Source: CAYPEL01 sp964409635 (GTDB lineage: Bacteria; Pseudomonadota; Gammaproteobacteria; DSM-19610). Taken from it: 17,273 nucleotides of DNA. The translations under genes and the position numbers were made by a program. This document shows, piece by piece, positions 1 through 8,434 of the stretch. Every line of letters begins with the position of its first letter. Positions within the stretch are counted from its first letter, which is position 1. The stretch is taken from the NCBI GenBank assembly GCA_964409635.1, contig CAYPEL010000046.1, positions 1 to 17,273 of the forward strand. Reading direction: 5' to 3'. The notes under the pieces were generated by a model, which was not told the origin of the DNA, searched no databases, and saw nothing but the letters and a program-made list of their open reading frames with translations.

Positions 1-201
1 AGTTTCAGTTGTACCAAAGGTTTTTTCACTGGGAGGTATGGCATACATTTCCGCCGTGTCAAAAATATTAATGCCCTGCCCCAAGGCATAATCCATTTGT
101 TTAAAACCTTGCTGCTGGTTGTTTTGTAGACCCCAGGTCATGGTACCCAAACCGATCAAGCTAATATCCAGTCCGGTACGGCCTAATTTCCTGTATTGCA
201 T
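1..201 (-). CDS. tas: Tas-like NADP(H)-dependent aldo/keto reductase, N-terminal 67 residues (runs off the window)
   Basis: The reverse strand reads from an ATG at 201 to the window edge with no stop, giving 67 residues that begin MQYRKLGRTGLDIS. The segment has the aldo/keto reductase start: a first beta strand followed by IGLGTMTWG, then a helix and GINIFDTAEMY, where the Asp and the following Tyr belong to the family's catalytic region (Asp, Tyr, Lys, His). The AEMYAIPP variant of the usual AExYG is typical of the E. coli Tas subgroup, which matches closely from the first residue. Family members reduce carbonyl compounds with NADPH in the cytosol; the substrate cannot be told from this piece. 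A GAGG ribosome site lies about 7 bases before the ATG. The gene is divergent from the VWA gene. The rest of the protein lies outside the window. Confidence 0.88.
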   Translation of the reverse strand, partial: MQYRKLGRTGLDISLIGLGTMTWGLQNNQQQGFKQMDYALGQGINIFDTAEMYAIPPSEKTFGTTET

Positions 202-296
202 TTCTTTCCCTCAAAGTACGGTTCACACTACATCCACCAAGATGTCGTATTTAGTAAAGTCAGATATTAGACTAGAAAGATAAACGGGAATGCAGG

Positions 297-354
297 GACA
301 GTATACTCATTTCTTACATCACGTCGTAAGTGCATCCTAAATGGGTATACTGTC
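297..354. repeat. Inverted repeat with 14-base arms upstream of the VWA gene
   Basis: Arms at 297-310 (GACAGTATACTCAT) and 341-354 (ATGGGTATACTGTC) are reverse complements at 13 of 14 positions. The 30-base loop contains a second small stem, CTTAC (313-317) with GTAAG (326-330). The right arm ends 33 bases before the chosen VWA start. The GGGTATACTGTC end reminds me of short palindromic elements spread by REP-associated (IS200-like) transposases, but this is from memory and untested. It could also be a regulator's operator or the 5' leader structure of the VWA mRNA. Confidence 0.6.
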
Positions 355-387
355 ACTGTTATGGTAGCGATTTCTGGAGAATCTCTA

Positions 388-2274
388 ATGACACGTCTTT
401 TTATCAGCTTGTTGATCTGCTGCACAATTTTTTCCGGGAATGTTTTTGCGCAAACCGAACCGGATAAAAAAACACCTGAGACACAAGCGAGAAAACTCCT
501 GTATCTAATCTACGATAGCTCTAATTCTATGTGGGGCGAACTGTCCGACAAGTCACGCAAATATCAATCCGGGCGGACGGCCATGAGCTCAGTACTGGAT
601 TTAAAACTTGATGATCGGGATTTGGCGTTTCGCGCCTATGGCCACCGCGATAAAACGGATTGCCGCGATTCTGAATTGATCGTTACAGCGAGCTCGCCAA
701 AGATAGCCAAACCGGCGATAAAAAAAGCGGTTACCCGTATTCGTCCAACCGGTAAGACACCTATTTCCTACTCACTGCGTGAAGGGTTGAAAGATATCGG
801 CGATCGCCAGGGCGATATCTTGCTTATCAGTGATGGTATTGAAACCTGCGATATTGATCCTTGTGAATTGATGGAAGAATGGCGCAACCAAGGTGTAAAA
901 ATCCGTGTCCACGTCGTTGGCGTTGGCCTGAATGAGATCGAACGTGCAGCCATGGCTTGCGTTGCACAAACCGGCGGTGGTAAATATTTCGATGCCGGTT
1001 CCGAAGCAGAGCTGATCGAAGCCATGAATGAGGCTGTCAAGGTTGAACCCGGTGAAGCAACACCGGTAGAGCACGCCGGAAGATATGCGCTCATCATTCG
1101 CGGTAAAGACGAAACCGGACGTTCATTCAGAATGACCGGTACGCACGCTTTAAATAATAAGGATTTGGGGGAAATCACCAGCAATGGACGTTACGGGGTG
1201 GACGGCCCCGGTGATTACACCATTGAAGCTGGGCCGCTGTTAAAAGACGGCACGGCTTATAAACCGATTCAGAAACAGGTTTCAGTGACAGAAACTGGAG
1301 ACACCGTTGTTGATTTTAAAGTAGTCCGTCCCGCGATTGTTAGTGCAAGTTTTTCCGAAGACGGTGAAGATCACAAGGGCAGCCATGTCACGGCTTATCA
1401 GAACGGCAAGGAAGTATTTAGTTTTCGCGCCTTTGATGAAGCGCTGGCACATCCTGGAAACTACGAGTTTCGCGCCACACCCAATAAAGACAACGAAATA
1501 TCCGTCGACGCGACCCTGGCAGAAGGTGAGCATACCGTTCTGGATTTCAAACTGGTCAAAACGATTAAAGTGCGGGTGGAATATAAATTACCGAATGGCG
1601 AAATCATCACCCGCGGCGGCAGGCTCTTCAAAGACGGCGAAGAGGTTTACCCTCTGTATTCCGGCAACTGGACGACAGCAAAACCTGGGCGTTATGAAGT
1701 GCGCTCAGCAGACACAAAACTGGCGCTCCCCGGACCGGTCTATGTCGAATTTGATGCAGACAAACAAACCAGAGTGCTCGATCTTCCTGCCGGGTTTTTA
1801 ACCATCGTTTATGAGGGAGCGGAGACCGATCTGTTGAACGAACCGGATCGCGCTTTTTACCATCCCTATAACCCAAAGACGAAAAAGTTTTTGGCCCGCC
1901 ATTTTGGACACACCAATGTCGCAATCCCGGTAACGCCAGGACATTATAAGCTTGTAGCCCATTACAACTCAGGGTATTTTGATCCGGTCGAATTTGATAT
2001 TGCAAATAACGAGTCCAAAACCGTAAGCCTGATCGCCAAACCCACGGCAAGTATCAGCGTGACCTATGCCGCTGCGGAGTATGCCCGCAAACCTGACCGC
2101 GCCTCCCTGGTGCCGTTGGACGGCCAGAAACCGATTAAAACTTTCATGAGACCCGGTAAGGTGCTTAAAGTCCCGCCGGGACGTTACCGCATAAAGCCTC
2201 ATGGTGTTCCAGGCATGAAACCGATAGAGTTTGAATTAACAGCCGGCGAGATCAAAGCTGCGGTTTTGAAATAG
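388..2274 (+). CDS. Exported von Willebrand factor A domain protein with five PGxY repeats
   Basis: The product is 628 residues from the ATG at 388, chosen over an upstream ATG at 361 because GGAGA (376-380) sits 7 bases before it and the protein then opens with a clean signal peptide (MTRLFISLLICCTIFSG, cut near VFA-Q). A VWA domain spans about residues 35-220. Its metal-binding MIDAS is visible as DSSNS (Asp43, Ser45, Ser47), Thr124 in GKTPI and Asp149 in ISDG. VWA domains bind a divalent metal and a protein partner. The remaining 400 residues look like beta-sandwich repeats, each marked by PGxY (near residues 274, 356, 433, 517, 597; spacing 77-84). They resemble PEGA or carboxypeptidase-regulatory folds, which is inference. 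No C-terminal anchor is seen, so it is probably periplasmic or secreted. It heads a plus-strand run of exported proteins. Partner and role are unknown. Confidence 0.87.
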   Translation: MTRLFISLLICCTIFSGNVFAQTEPDKKTPETQARKLLYLIYDSSNSMWGELSDKSRKYQSGRTAMSSVLDLKLDDRDLAFRAYGHRDKTDCRDSELIVTASSPKIAKPAIKKAVTRIRPTGKTPISYSLREGLKDIGDRQGDILLISDGIETCDIDPCELMEEWRNQGVKIRVHVVGVGLNEIERAAMACVAQTGGGKYFDAGSEAELIEAMNEAVKVEPGEATPVEHAGRYALIIRGKDETGRSFRMTGTHALNNKDLGEITSNGRYGVDGPGDYTIEAGPLLKDGTAYKPIQKQVSVTETGDTVVDFKVVRPAIVSASFSEDGEDHKGSHVTAYQNGKEVFSFRAFDEALAHPGNYEFRATPNKDNEISVDATLAEGEHTVLDFKLVKTIKVRVEYKLPNGEIITRGGRLFKDGEEVYPLYSGNWTTAKPGRYEVRSADTKLALPGPVYVEFDADKQTRVLDLPAGFLTIVYEGAETDLLNEPDRAFYHPYNPKTKKFLARHFGHTNVAIPVTPGHYKLVAHYNSGYFDPVEFDIANNESKTVSLIAKPTASISVTYAAAEYARKPDRASLVPLDGQKPIKTFMRPGKVLKVPPGRYRIKPHGVPGMKPIEFELTAGEIKAAVLK

Positions 2275-2337
2275 GCTAACGCAGGTAAAATCATCTGCTT
2301 GAAATTTAATTTTCATGTAGCAAAGGCTGAATATAAT

Positions 2338-2685
2338 ATGCTCCGGATTATCACACACATGCTAACGGTGTGCGCTTTTTTATTATTCACCACAGCTTGT
2401 AGCCATGGTGGTATAGGTGCAAGTTGTGAACGTAAGGGCGATAGCTTTCTGACTCGTGATAACTGTGCCCACCAATGCCTTGCCTGGCAAGTGACTTGCG
2501 GAGATGGCAGACAGATAGCAGCACCAAACGTTTGTTCAGGCACCCAGGATTGTTCATTGAAGGCACCTTGTCCCGATGGGCAGGTTTGCGCGGTTAGTGG
2601 TGGCAATAATTATTGCGTCCCGTTGTCACTCTGTCCGAGTGGCGTGCCGACGGCTCAACCTTCGTCTGCTGAGATATTTAAGTAA
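2338..2685 (+). CDS. Small cysteine-rich lipoprotein, function unknown
   Basis: The product is 115 residues starting at MLRIITHMLTVCAF. The hydrophobic stretch is followed by a lipobox-like FTTAC, so it is probably a lipoprotein with the lipidated Cys at residue 21. The mature part has ten further cysteines in about 75 residues (SC, NC, QC, TC, VC, DC, PC, VC, YC, LC), an even number that suggests five disulfides, and a PCPDGQVC segment like small cysteine-knot or EGF-like modules. I recognise no named family. An in-frame TTG at 2299 would add 13 charged residues before the signal and is less likely; AAAGG at 2322-2326 precedes the chosen ATG by 11 bases, and ATG 2359 is another option. It lies 63 bases after the VWA gene and on the same strand, so it may be co-transcribed. 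Cysteine pairing would require periplasmic oxidation. Confidence 0.7.
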   Translation: MLRIITHMLTVCAFLLFTTACSHGGIGASCERKGDSFLTRDNCAHQCLAWQVTCGDGRQIAAPNVCSGTQDCSLKAPCPDGQVCAVSGGNNYCVPLSLCPSGVPTAQPSSAEIFK

Positions 2686-2778
2686 TTTAAAGCCGGAAAA
2701 GATTAACCCCTTTCCAAGCCCAGCACGTTAATATACGTGATACGCTATTTTAATGAATACACAATCAAGGGGTTACAC

Positions 2779-4224
2779 ATGGCACGTTCTTTTACCTACA
2801 CACTAATACCATTGGCTGCAGCCATCCTCGCATTCACAGCCCAGGCAGCAAATGATGAAAAACGCACCGATCTTCAGGATCAAAGTTCCGTAGCTGTGAC
2901 CATCTATAACGAAAATCTCGCTCTGGTCAAAGACCGCCGTACCATTAAGCTCGATCAGGGTTTTAATACGCTGGCCTTTCGTGATGTGAGCGCGAAAATG
3001 CGTCCGGAAACAGCCATGCTGAGGAATATTTCAAAAGCAAACGGGTTACAGGTGATCGAGCAGAATTTTGACTTCGATTTGCTGACGCCGCAAAAACTGC
3101 TGGAAAAATACGTTGGCAAAAGTATTCGTATAGCGACCATGAATCCAGCGACAGGTAACGAAAAAATAGAAACCGCAAAAGTACTCAGCACCAATAACGG
3201 AACGGTTTTACAGGTCGGCGACAGAATAGAAATCAACCCGCGCGGACGCTTGATTTTTGATGGCGTACCGGAAAATTTACGTGACAAACCTACGCTGGTC
3301 ACACAATTAAATAATACCTCACCCAGCCCACAAGATGTTGAACTGAGTTATTTAACCGGCGGTTTGTCCTGGAAGGCTGACTATGTGGCTGAATTAAACG
3401 CCGACGATAACCGGATTGATTTACTGGGTTGGGTTACGTTGAATAACCACAGCGGCACAACGTACCAGAATGCACAGATGCAACTGGTTGCTGGCGATGT
3501 TAACCGGGTTAAACGGGAATATCGAAAAACCATGTCGCGCAACGTAGCATCAATGTCAGAAATGGATATGGCCCCGCCTATGGCTGAAGAAGCCCTGTTT
3601 GAATACCACCTTTACACCTTAGGACGCCCCACTACGATTGCAGACAATCAGACCAAACAGGTATCACTGATGGGTGCTTCGAACGTCCCAGTCGACAAGG
3701 AATTTCTGCTACAGGGCAACGATTATTACTACCGTAGCAGCTATGGCGATATCGGCCAGAAAATGAAGGTCGGCGTTTTTGTCAAACTTGAAAATCGAGA
3801 ATCAGCGGGGATGGGCATGCCCTTGCCCAAAGGCATTGTCCGTGTTTATAAAAAAGATAAAACTGGCAATGCACAATTCATCGGTGAGGATCGGATTGAC
3901 CACACACCGAAAAACGAGACCATCAAGTTGAAACTTGGTGATGCTTTTGATATCACTGCCGATAAAAAACAAACTGACTTCCGCAAACACAACGCATCCG
4001 GAAAATCTCACTATGCCTTTGAAAGCAGCTATGAAATTAAACTGAAAAATGCTAAATCCGAACCGGTTACTGTTGTAGTACGCGAACCGATTCCTGGCGA
4101 CTGGAAAATGAAAGAAGAATCTCAGCCGCACGAAAAAGTTGCCTCAGGCACGGCCGAATGGAAAATTGAAATACCGGCGGAAGGAAATACCACGTTGAAA
4201 TACCGTGTGAGAGTTCAGTATTAG
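2779..4224 (+). CDS. DUF4139 domain-containing exported protein
   Basis: The product is 481 residues from ATG 2779, which has an excellent AAGGGG site 6 bases upstream (2767-2772). An upstream in-frame start at 2737 lacks one and would bury the signal peptide. The protein opens with a signal peptide (MARSFTYTLIPLAAAILAF, cut near AQA-A). The body has the pattern of DUF4139 proteins: an N-terminal VAVTIYNENLALVKDRR segment, a central SYLTGGLSWKADY motif, then beta-rich sequence with a C-terminal YEIKLKNAKSEPVTVVVREP and PGDWKM. The family is found in many bacteria, and its biochemical role is not established. There is no transmembrane helix besides the signal, so it should be periplasmic or secreted. 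A methionine-rich patch (MSEMDMAPPMAEE) near residue 260 looks like a flexible loop. It lies in the plus-strand run of envelope genes, 93 bases after the cysteine-rich lipoprotein. Confidence 0.88.
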   Translation: MARSFTYTLIPLAAAILAFTAQAANDEKRTDLQDQSSVAVTIYNENLALVKDRRTIKLDQGFNTLAFRDVSAKMRPETAMLRNISKANGLQVIEQNFDFDLLTPQKLLEKYVGKSIRIATMNPATGNEKIETAKVLSTNNGTVLQVGDRIEINPRGRLIFDGVPENLRDKPTLVTQLNNTSPSPQDVELSYLTGGLSWKADYVAELNADDNRIDLLGWVTLNNHSGTTYQNAQMQLVAGDVNRVKREYRKTMSRNVASMSEMDMAPPMAEEALFEYHLYTLGRPTTIADNQTKQVSLMGASNVPVDKEFLLQGNDYYYRSSYGDIGQKMKVGVFVKLENRESAGMGMPLPKGIVRVYKKDKTGNAQFIGEDRIDHTPKNETIKLKLGDAFDITADKKQTDFRKHNASGKSHYAFESSYEIKLKNAKSEPVTVVVREPIPGDWKMKEESQPHEKVASGTAEWKIEIPAEGNTTLKYRVRVQY

Positions 4225-4346
4225 TCAAGCACGGCAATACGCCTCATAATAAGACTTTCTTGCTATCGCTCTATTGACTTATTACACCTATCTACCCGCT
4301 TTTTTTATTGGTATATTGTGTGAAATACGGGTTAAGGGGAATTATC

Positions 4347-4640
4347 ATGGCAAAATATTTTAGCGCCACACTGATTTTTATTTCGATGTTATCTTTTCTG
4401 TTTATTTCGGGCTGCACCCAGGAACAGCAAAATAAAATATCACGGCTTGGTATCACTTTTCTGGAAGGAGATTATAAAATCACCTATGCAGATGGCAGCC
4501 ACGTGAAAAGCTGGATTGTCGATAGCGGCAAGGTGACCAGCGAACCTGCCAAGGGTTACTACTACTTCTGGGCAATGATCGAAGGTAAAAAACGCTACGT
4601 ACAAACACCTATAGCGAGATCATATATAGAGGAGCTATGA
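4347..4640 (+). CDS. Small predicted lipoprotein, function unknown
   Basis: The product is 97 residues from ATG 4347, preceded by AAGGGGA (4334-4340) at 6 bases. A frame-consistent upstream start at 4308 has no such site. The signal peptide ends in a good lipobox, FISGC, so the protein is probably anchored by a lipidated Cys at residue 23. The mature part (about 75 residues) is mixed alpha/beta with GDYKITYADGSHVKSW, then GYYYFWAMIEGKKRYVQ, which suggests a small beta-sheet domain rich in aromatics. It resembles nothing I can name. The gene stands 122 bases after the DUF4139 gene and 188 bases before the propeller gene, so it may have its own promoter in the AT-rich 4270-4320 stretch, though no clear -35/-10 pair is seen. 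Confidence 0.72.
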   Translation: MAKYFSATLIFISMLSFLFISGCTQEQQNKISRLGITFLEGDYKITYADGSHVKSWIVDSGKVTSEPAKGYYYFWAMIEGKKRYVQTPIARSYIEEL

Positions 4641-4828
4641 TAACAATGCATCCGGCAGAATAGGGCTGGCTGGTTTTATCGGTATACAAATCCCCCTTGC
4701 GACTATCTTCTACGAATACTTGAGATATAATCACGTAACTCGGAAGCAAGTCATCTTGAAGTTAATAAGATTCTATTGTTGCTTGGTTGTCTTAATACAT
4801 CTTCGAGAAATTAATTACGGAGGATACT

Positions 4829-7666
4829 GTGGCATATATTGCACCCATCAAATTAACACTAGGTTCAATCCATCTAAATATCATTAAACCCTTGTTGCTT
4901 GTTATGCTGGTGTACAGTTCCAGTACGCAGGCGCTCTGGCAAACACGTAATATTGGTGGCGGCGGTGCGATGAACAGTGTTACAGCCGGATCTAACGGTA
5001 CGATTCTCGTGAGTACAGATCTTGGTGGCGCCAATATAAAACGTACCTCACAAGCTAAGTGGAACCTGATTGGCGCGGCAAGTGGCGTCAATGGCACGCA
5101 TACTACAAATGCTACCTTTCACCCGACTAATCCGAATATCATCTTCCTCGCATCTGAGGGCGGCTTGTATCGAAGCACTGATGAAGGCAATAATTTTACG
5201 CGTGTGGATACGGTGGGTGAGGTATTCCAGGATGTTGCCGTCGCACCCAGCAATCCTCAGATTGTTTATGCATCGCGAACACCGTTCTTCAACAGCGTGG
5301 AGGAAAGCAATGGCACAATTCCATCACCGTTAATGCGCAGCGTGGATGGTGGCGTCACTTTTAACTACGTCACCAACCCTCAGGGTTCAAACGGAATTTC
5401 AAACACAGCGCAAATCATCGGTGCCAAGGTGCTTGTTCACCCCCAGGATCCGGATATTGTAGCCATGTTATCAATCAATACCCGTTTTATTAGCGGTATT
5501 GATACAGGCGTCTATGTTTCTACTGATGGAGGCCAGAGCTGGCGCCATATGGCTCAATCTAAAGCCGGGCTCACCGATATCGAGTTTCATCCTGCCGGTA
5601 CAAATTCGTTGTTTATGGCGTTCAAACCCACACTGCATTCTGCGAGGATCGAATTTACCGACTTAACGTCAACAAGCAATATCATAAATGATGACTGGTT
5701 CTACTCATTCGACTCACAATTTGCTTACCCGCTGCCTGGAAATTCCGGCCACGATCCCAATGTTCAGCCGCAATTTGTTATTTGGCCAAATTCAGCCGTC
5801 GCCAATGAGATTCGGGTATTCGATACCAATACCAGTTATTTTCGTGCCGCCAACCACGACGCCGGGCTGCGCGTGTTTCATGACGGTAGCAGTTGGACCT
5901 TCACTGGCCTGGGCAATGTAGAAGAATGGTCAGGCGGAGAAAATAACTGGTCATTAGGCTGGTCCAAATTACATAGCATCCTCAATCCTTCCATTATGAG
6001 CCCTGCACATACGCTGGGGCTTGATTTATCCGATACTGATAAGGCCTATTGGGTCACGAATCAATTTATCTTTCAAATCACTGACAATCAGAATGGTACT
6101 TTGTTGTTTTCTAATCTGGCTACACTTGGTGATGAGACAAGCGGTTGGCAATCTACTGACATCGATAACACAACACCCTTTATTCTGGATATCAATAAGG
6201 CCGATCCGGATGTGATCTACGCCGGTTTGAATGATCTGGGTTGTGTGGTGAGCCGCGATGATGGCGATCATTGGAGGCTATGCATACATGATCATTCGTT
6301 CTGGCCTGGTGTCGATGGAAATTCTTACGGTGGCGTCGTGACGGCATTGGCGTCGGACCCCAGCGCAGCCGGTACCGTCTGGATGTTTGCTAGCGGTGAT
6401 CAGGGGCAGTCGGTTGACCCTTTGTTTAGTTCTGATTTCGGTGTGACCTGGTCAAATTCCGGAAGCGTGCCCAATGCCAGTGGCGATGTTTTCGGGCTAT
6501 CTATAGACCCAACCAGTTCAGGCAGTTTACGTAGATTATTAGTGACGGTTGAAGGTAAGGTATATCGTAGTACCAACCACGGCGCTAGTTGGAACTCTGT
6601 TCATACTTGTAATGATGGTTGCCGGGTTACAGCTGTCGATGCATCGAATGGCTATATGTATGCCGGTGGCGAAGATGGGTTGTGGCTGTCAAAAACCAAT
6701 GGCGCGTCCGGATCATGGCAGCGCGTACTGAGCGAGAATCAGATTGGTGGGTTTTATAATGCTACGGCAGTTTTTAATAGCGGAGAGTGGGCTGGCATAA
6801 CCGGTCTGGCGCCTGATGAAAATAATCCCGGCATTGTGTTCGCCGCAGTCTTTCAGAACGATGCCAGTCAGGGAGTGTATCGTTGCGACGTATCCGGAAC
6901 GGTTGTTGTCGATACCTGCCAGCTGGTTCTTGACAATGTGTCCTACCTCCGGGACGTGGCCATCGATCCTTCGGATTCAGATAGTATCTACGCGACTTCA
7001 TCCTCCGCTTATACCTCCGGAGGTTATGATGCAAGTTCGGGCGGCATATATAAAACCACCAACGGCGGCACGAGTTGGACACAAGTGAATGAAGGTCTGG
7101 AATGGCCGATGGCGATAGCCGTCAAGATCAACCCATCGAATCCGGATATTGTGTATATCGGCACACCGGGTGGCGGACACTTTAGGCGTGATTTTGCGGC
7201 CAGTGTCGATACTGACGGCGATGGTCTAACAGACAGTTTCGAACTTTCAATCGGCACCGACCCTACCCAAGCCGATACCGATGGCGATTCACTTTCAGAT
7301 GGCTTCGAAGTTGGCTATGACGGGAATGCTTCAGCCTATAACCCCGCGACTGATTTAAATCCACTTGCTGTAGATACTGACGGCGATGGATTTAATGATA
7401 ATGTTGAAGTAACTTACAACAGTGATCCGTTAAGTAATACCTCTATTCCTGCGAACGGTGATCTTAATGAAGACGGCGCTGTCAATGCAGCAGATGTTTT
7501 GCTCGCGCATCGTATTGCTTTAGGATTACTTACACCATCGGCAAGCCAGTTGGTGCGTGGTGATGTAGCACCGTTAATAAACGGCACACCAACGCCTGAT
7601 GGTATTGTAAATCTTGCAGATGCTTTATTGATATCCCGCAAGGCGCTTGGGCTGGCCAGTTTTTAG
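4829..7666 (+). CDS. Secreted Asp-box beta-propeller protein with calcium-binding repeats and C-terminal dockerin
   Basis: The product is 945 residues from a GTG at 4829, set by GGAGG (4819-4823) 5 bases upstream. A signal peptide has its hydrophobic core at about residues 21-33 and is cut near TQA-L. From residue 37 to 785 it is a sialidase/sortilin/GH74-like propeller: at least seven Asp-boxes (S-x-D-x-G-x-x-W/F), for example STDEGNNF, STDGGQSW, SRDDGDHW, SSDFGVTW, STNHGASW and TTNGGTSW. The opening WQTRNIGGGGAMNSV recalls GH74 xyloglucanases, but I cannot confirm catalytic acids. Residues about 790-870 hold three thrombospondin type 3 calcium repeats (DTDGDGLTD, DTDGDSLSD, DTDGDGFND). Residues about 877-945 form a dockerin-like pair, DLNEDGAVNAADVLLAHRIA and a second DGIVNLADALLISRKALG. 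A -10-like TATAAT lies at 4726-4731, without a clear -35. Binding or cleavage of a polysaccharide or glycoprotein is likely; the substrate is unknown. Confidence 0.88.
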   Translation: MAYIAPIKLTLGSIHLNIIKPLLLVMLVYSSSTQALWQTRNIGGGGAMNSVTAGSNGTILVSTDLGGANIKRTSQAKWNLIGAASGVNGTHTTNATFHPTNPNIIFLASEGGLYRSTDEGNNFTRVDTVGEVFQDVAVAPSNPQIVYASRTPFFNSVEESNGTIPSPLMRSVDGGVTFNYVTNPQGSNGISNTAQIIGAKVLVHPQDPDIVAMLSINTRFISGIDTGVYVSTDGGQSWRHMAQSKAGLTDIEFHPAGTNSLFMAFKPTLHSARIEFTDLTSTSNIINDDWFYSFDSQFAYPLPGNSGHDPNVQPQFVIWPNSAVANEIRVFDTNTSYFRAANHDAGLRVFHDGSSWTFTGLGNVEEWSGGENNWSLGWSKLHSILNPSIMSPAHTLGLDLSDTDKAYWVTNQFIFQITDNQNGTLLFSNLATLGDETSGWQSTDIDNTTPFILDINKADPDVIYAGLNDLGCVVSRDDGDHWRLCIHDHSFWPGVDGNSYGGVVTALASDPSAAGTVWMFASGDQGQSVDPLFSSDFGVTWSNSGSVPNASGDVFGLSIDPTSSGSLRRLLVTVEGKVYRSTNHGASWNSVHTCNDGCRVTAVDASNGYMYAGGEDGLWLSKTNGASGSWQRVLSENQIGGFYNATAVFNSGEWAGITGLAPDENNPGIVFAAVFQNDASQGVYRCDVSGTVVVDTCQLVLDNVSYLRDVAIDPSDSDSIYATSSSAYTSGGYDASSGGIYKTTNGGTSWTQVNEGLEWPMAIAVKINPSNPDIVYIGTPGGGHFRRDFAASVDTDGDGLTDSFELSIGTDPTQADTDGDSLSDGFEVGYDGNASAYNPATDLNPLAVDTDGDGFNDNVEVTYNSDPLSNTSIPANGDLNEDGAVNAADVLLAHRIALGLLTPSASQLVRGDVAPLINGTPTPDGIVNLADALLISRKALGLASF

Positions 7667-8283
7667 GACGCCTGGATTCTTTTCAACATATCCTCGTAAG
7701 GCACGGCGCCATCTATACGCAGGCTGTTTTCGCCAACAAAGAAAGTCGGCGTTGCGCTCACTTTTAATTCCTGTGCAGCCTGTTGATATTGTTTTAGATA
7801 GTTGTCGTACTTTGGATCTTGCCAAGCACATTCGGTAAGCTCGCGCGATAGCCCGGCGTCACTGGCCATTTTTCGTAATATATCGCGGTCACCAATATTG
7901 TCGCCGTCGACGAACAGGGAAATGAATAATCTGTTGTGCAGCTTATAAAACGATGCCGTATTTTCACGTTTAGCCGCTTCGGCCAGCAGCAAGGCCGAAC
8001 GGGAATTGGTCGTAAAATCGCGTACTTTAAAGGGCAGGCCATCCTCTTGCGCCATGTTAACCAGGGTAGCGACCATCTGGCGCCAGGTTTCGTCTTCATA
8101 GCCAAGCTTTGATATATGCATTCCTTCAGCGGGTGTACTGGGATGAATTTCCAGGAAGCACCAGTTGACCTTGAGGCCGTAGTGCTCGCGCAGGCGGTTG
8201 AGACGCGCGTCACCGATGTAGCAGAAGGGGCAGATGTAGTCGGAGAAGACGGTTATTTTTAATTCGGGTTTTGGGGTGGGCAT
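7663..8283 (-). CDS. DsbA-family oxidoreductase, FrnE type
   Basis: The product is 206 residues from ATG 8283 with GGAGA about 7 bases before it. A thioredoxin-fold redox site CPFC (Cys18-Cys21) follows the first beta strand, in ITVFSDYICPFCYIG. This is the arrangement of FrnE-like DsbA-family proteins, as is the later TPTFFVG cis-proline loop (near residue 180). There is no signal peptide, so the protein is cytosolic, unlike true DsbA. Members act as dithiol-disulfide oxidoreductases or isomerases, sometimes tied to oxidative stress. Length fits the family (about 200-240). The stop codon overlaps that of the convergent propeller gene by four bases. Upstream lies the N gap, so its promoter and neighbour are partly unseen. 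Confidence 0.9.
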   Translation of the reverse strand: MPTPKPELKITVFSDYICPFCYIGDARLNRLREHYGLKVNWCFLEIHPSTPAEGMHISKLGYEDETWRQMVATLVNMAQEDGLPFKVRDFTTNSRSALLLAEAAKRENTASFYKLHNRLFISLFVDGDNIGDRDILRKMASDAGLSRELTECAWQDPKYDNYLKQYQQAAQELKVSATPTFFVGENSLRIDGAVPYEDMLKRIQAS

Positions 8284-8326
8284 TTAAGTTCTCCGGTAGC
8301 TGGCTGGCTTTACTGGTAAATTCAAA

Positions 8327-8426
8327 NNNNNNNNNNNNNNNNNNNNNNNNNNNNNNNNNNNNNNNNNNNNNNNNNNNNNNNNNNNNNNNNNNNNNNNNNN
8401 NNNNNNNNNNNNNNNNNNNNNNNNNN
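8327..8426. other. Assembly gap (100 N)
   Basis: Exactly 100 N, the conventional length for a gap of unknown size. It lies between the start of the FrnE-like gene and the end of htpG, so missing genes cannot be excluded. The 82 bases between the gap and the htpG stop contain only short palindromes, described separately. I see no gene in the 225 bases from 8284 to 8508. Confidence 0.98.
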
Positions 8427-8434
8427 GCGAAATA

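Noticed and set aside
768..1184. Long open frames antisense to the VWA gene, and similar ones across htpG, trmD and ffh
   Set aside because: They lie wholly within well-supported genes, have no ribosome sites or family features, and read as shadow frames.
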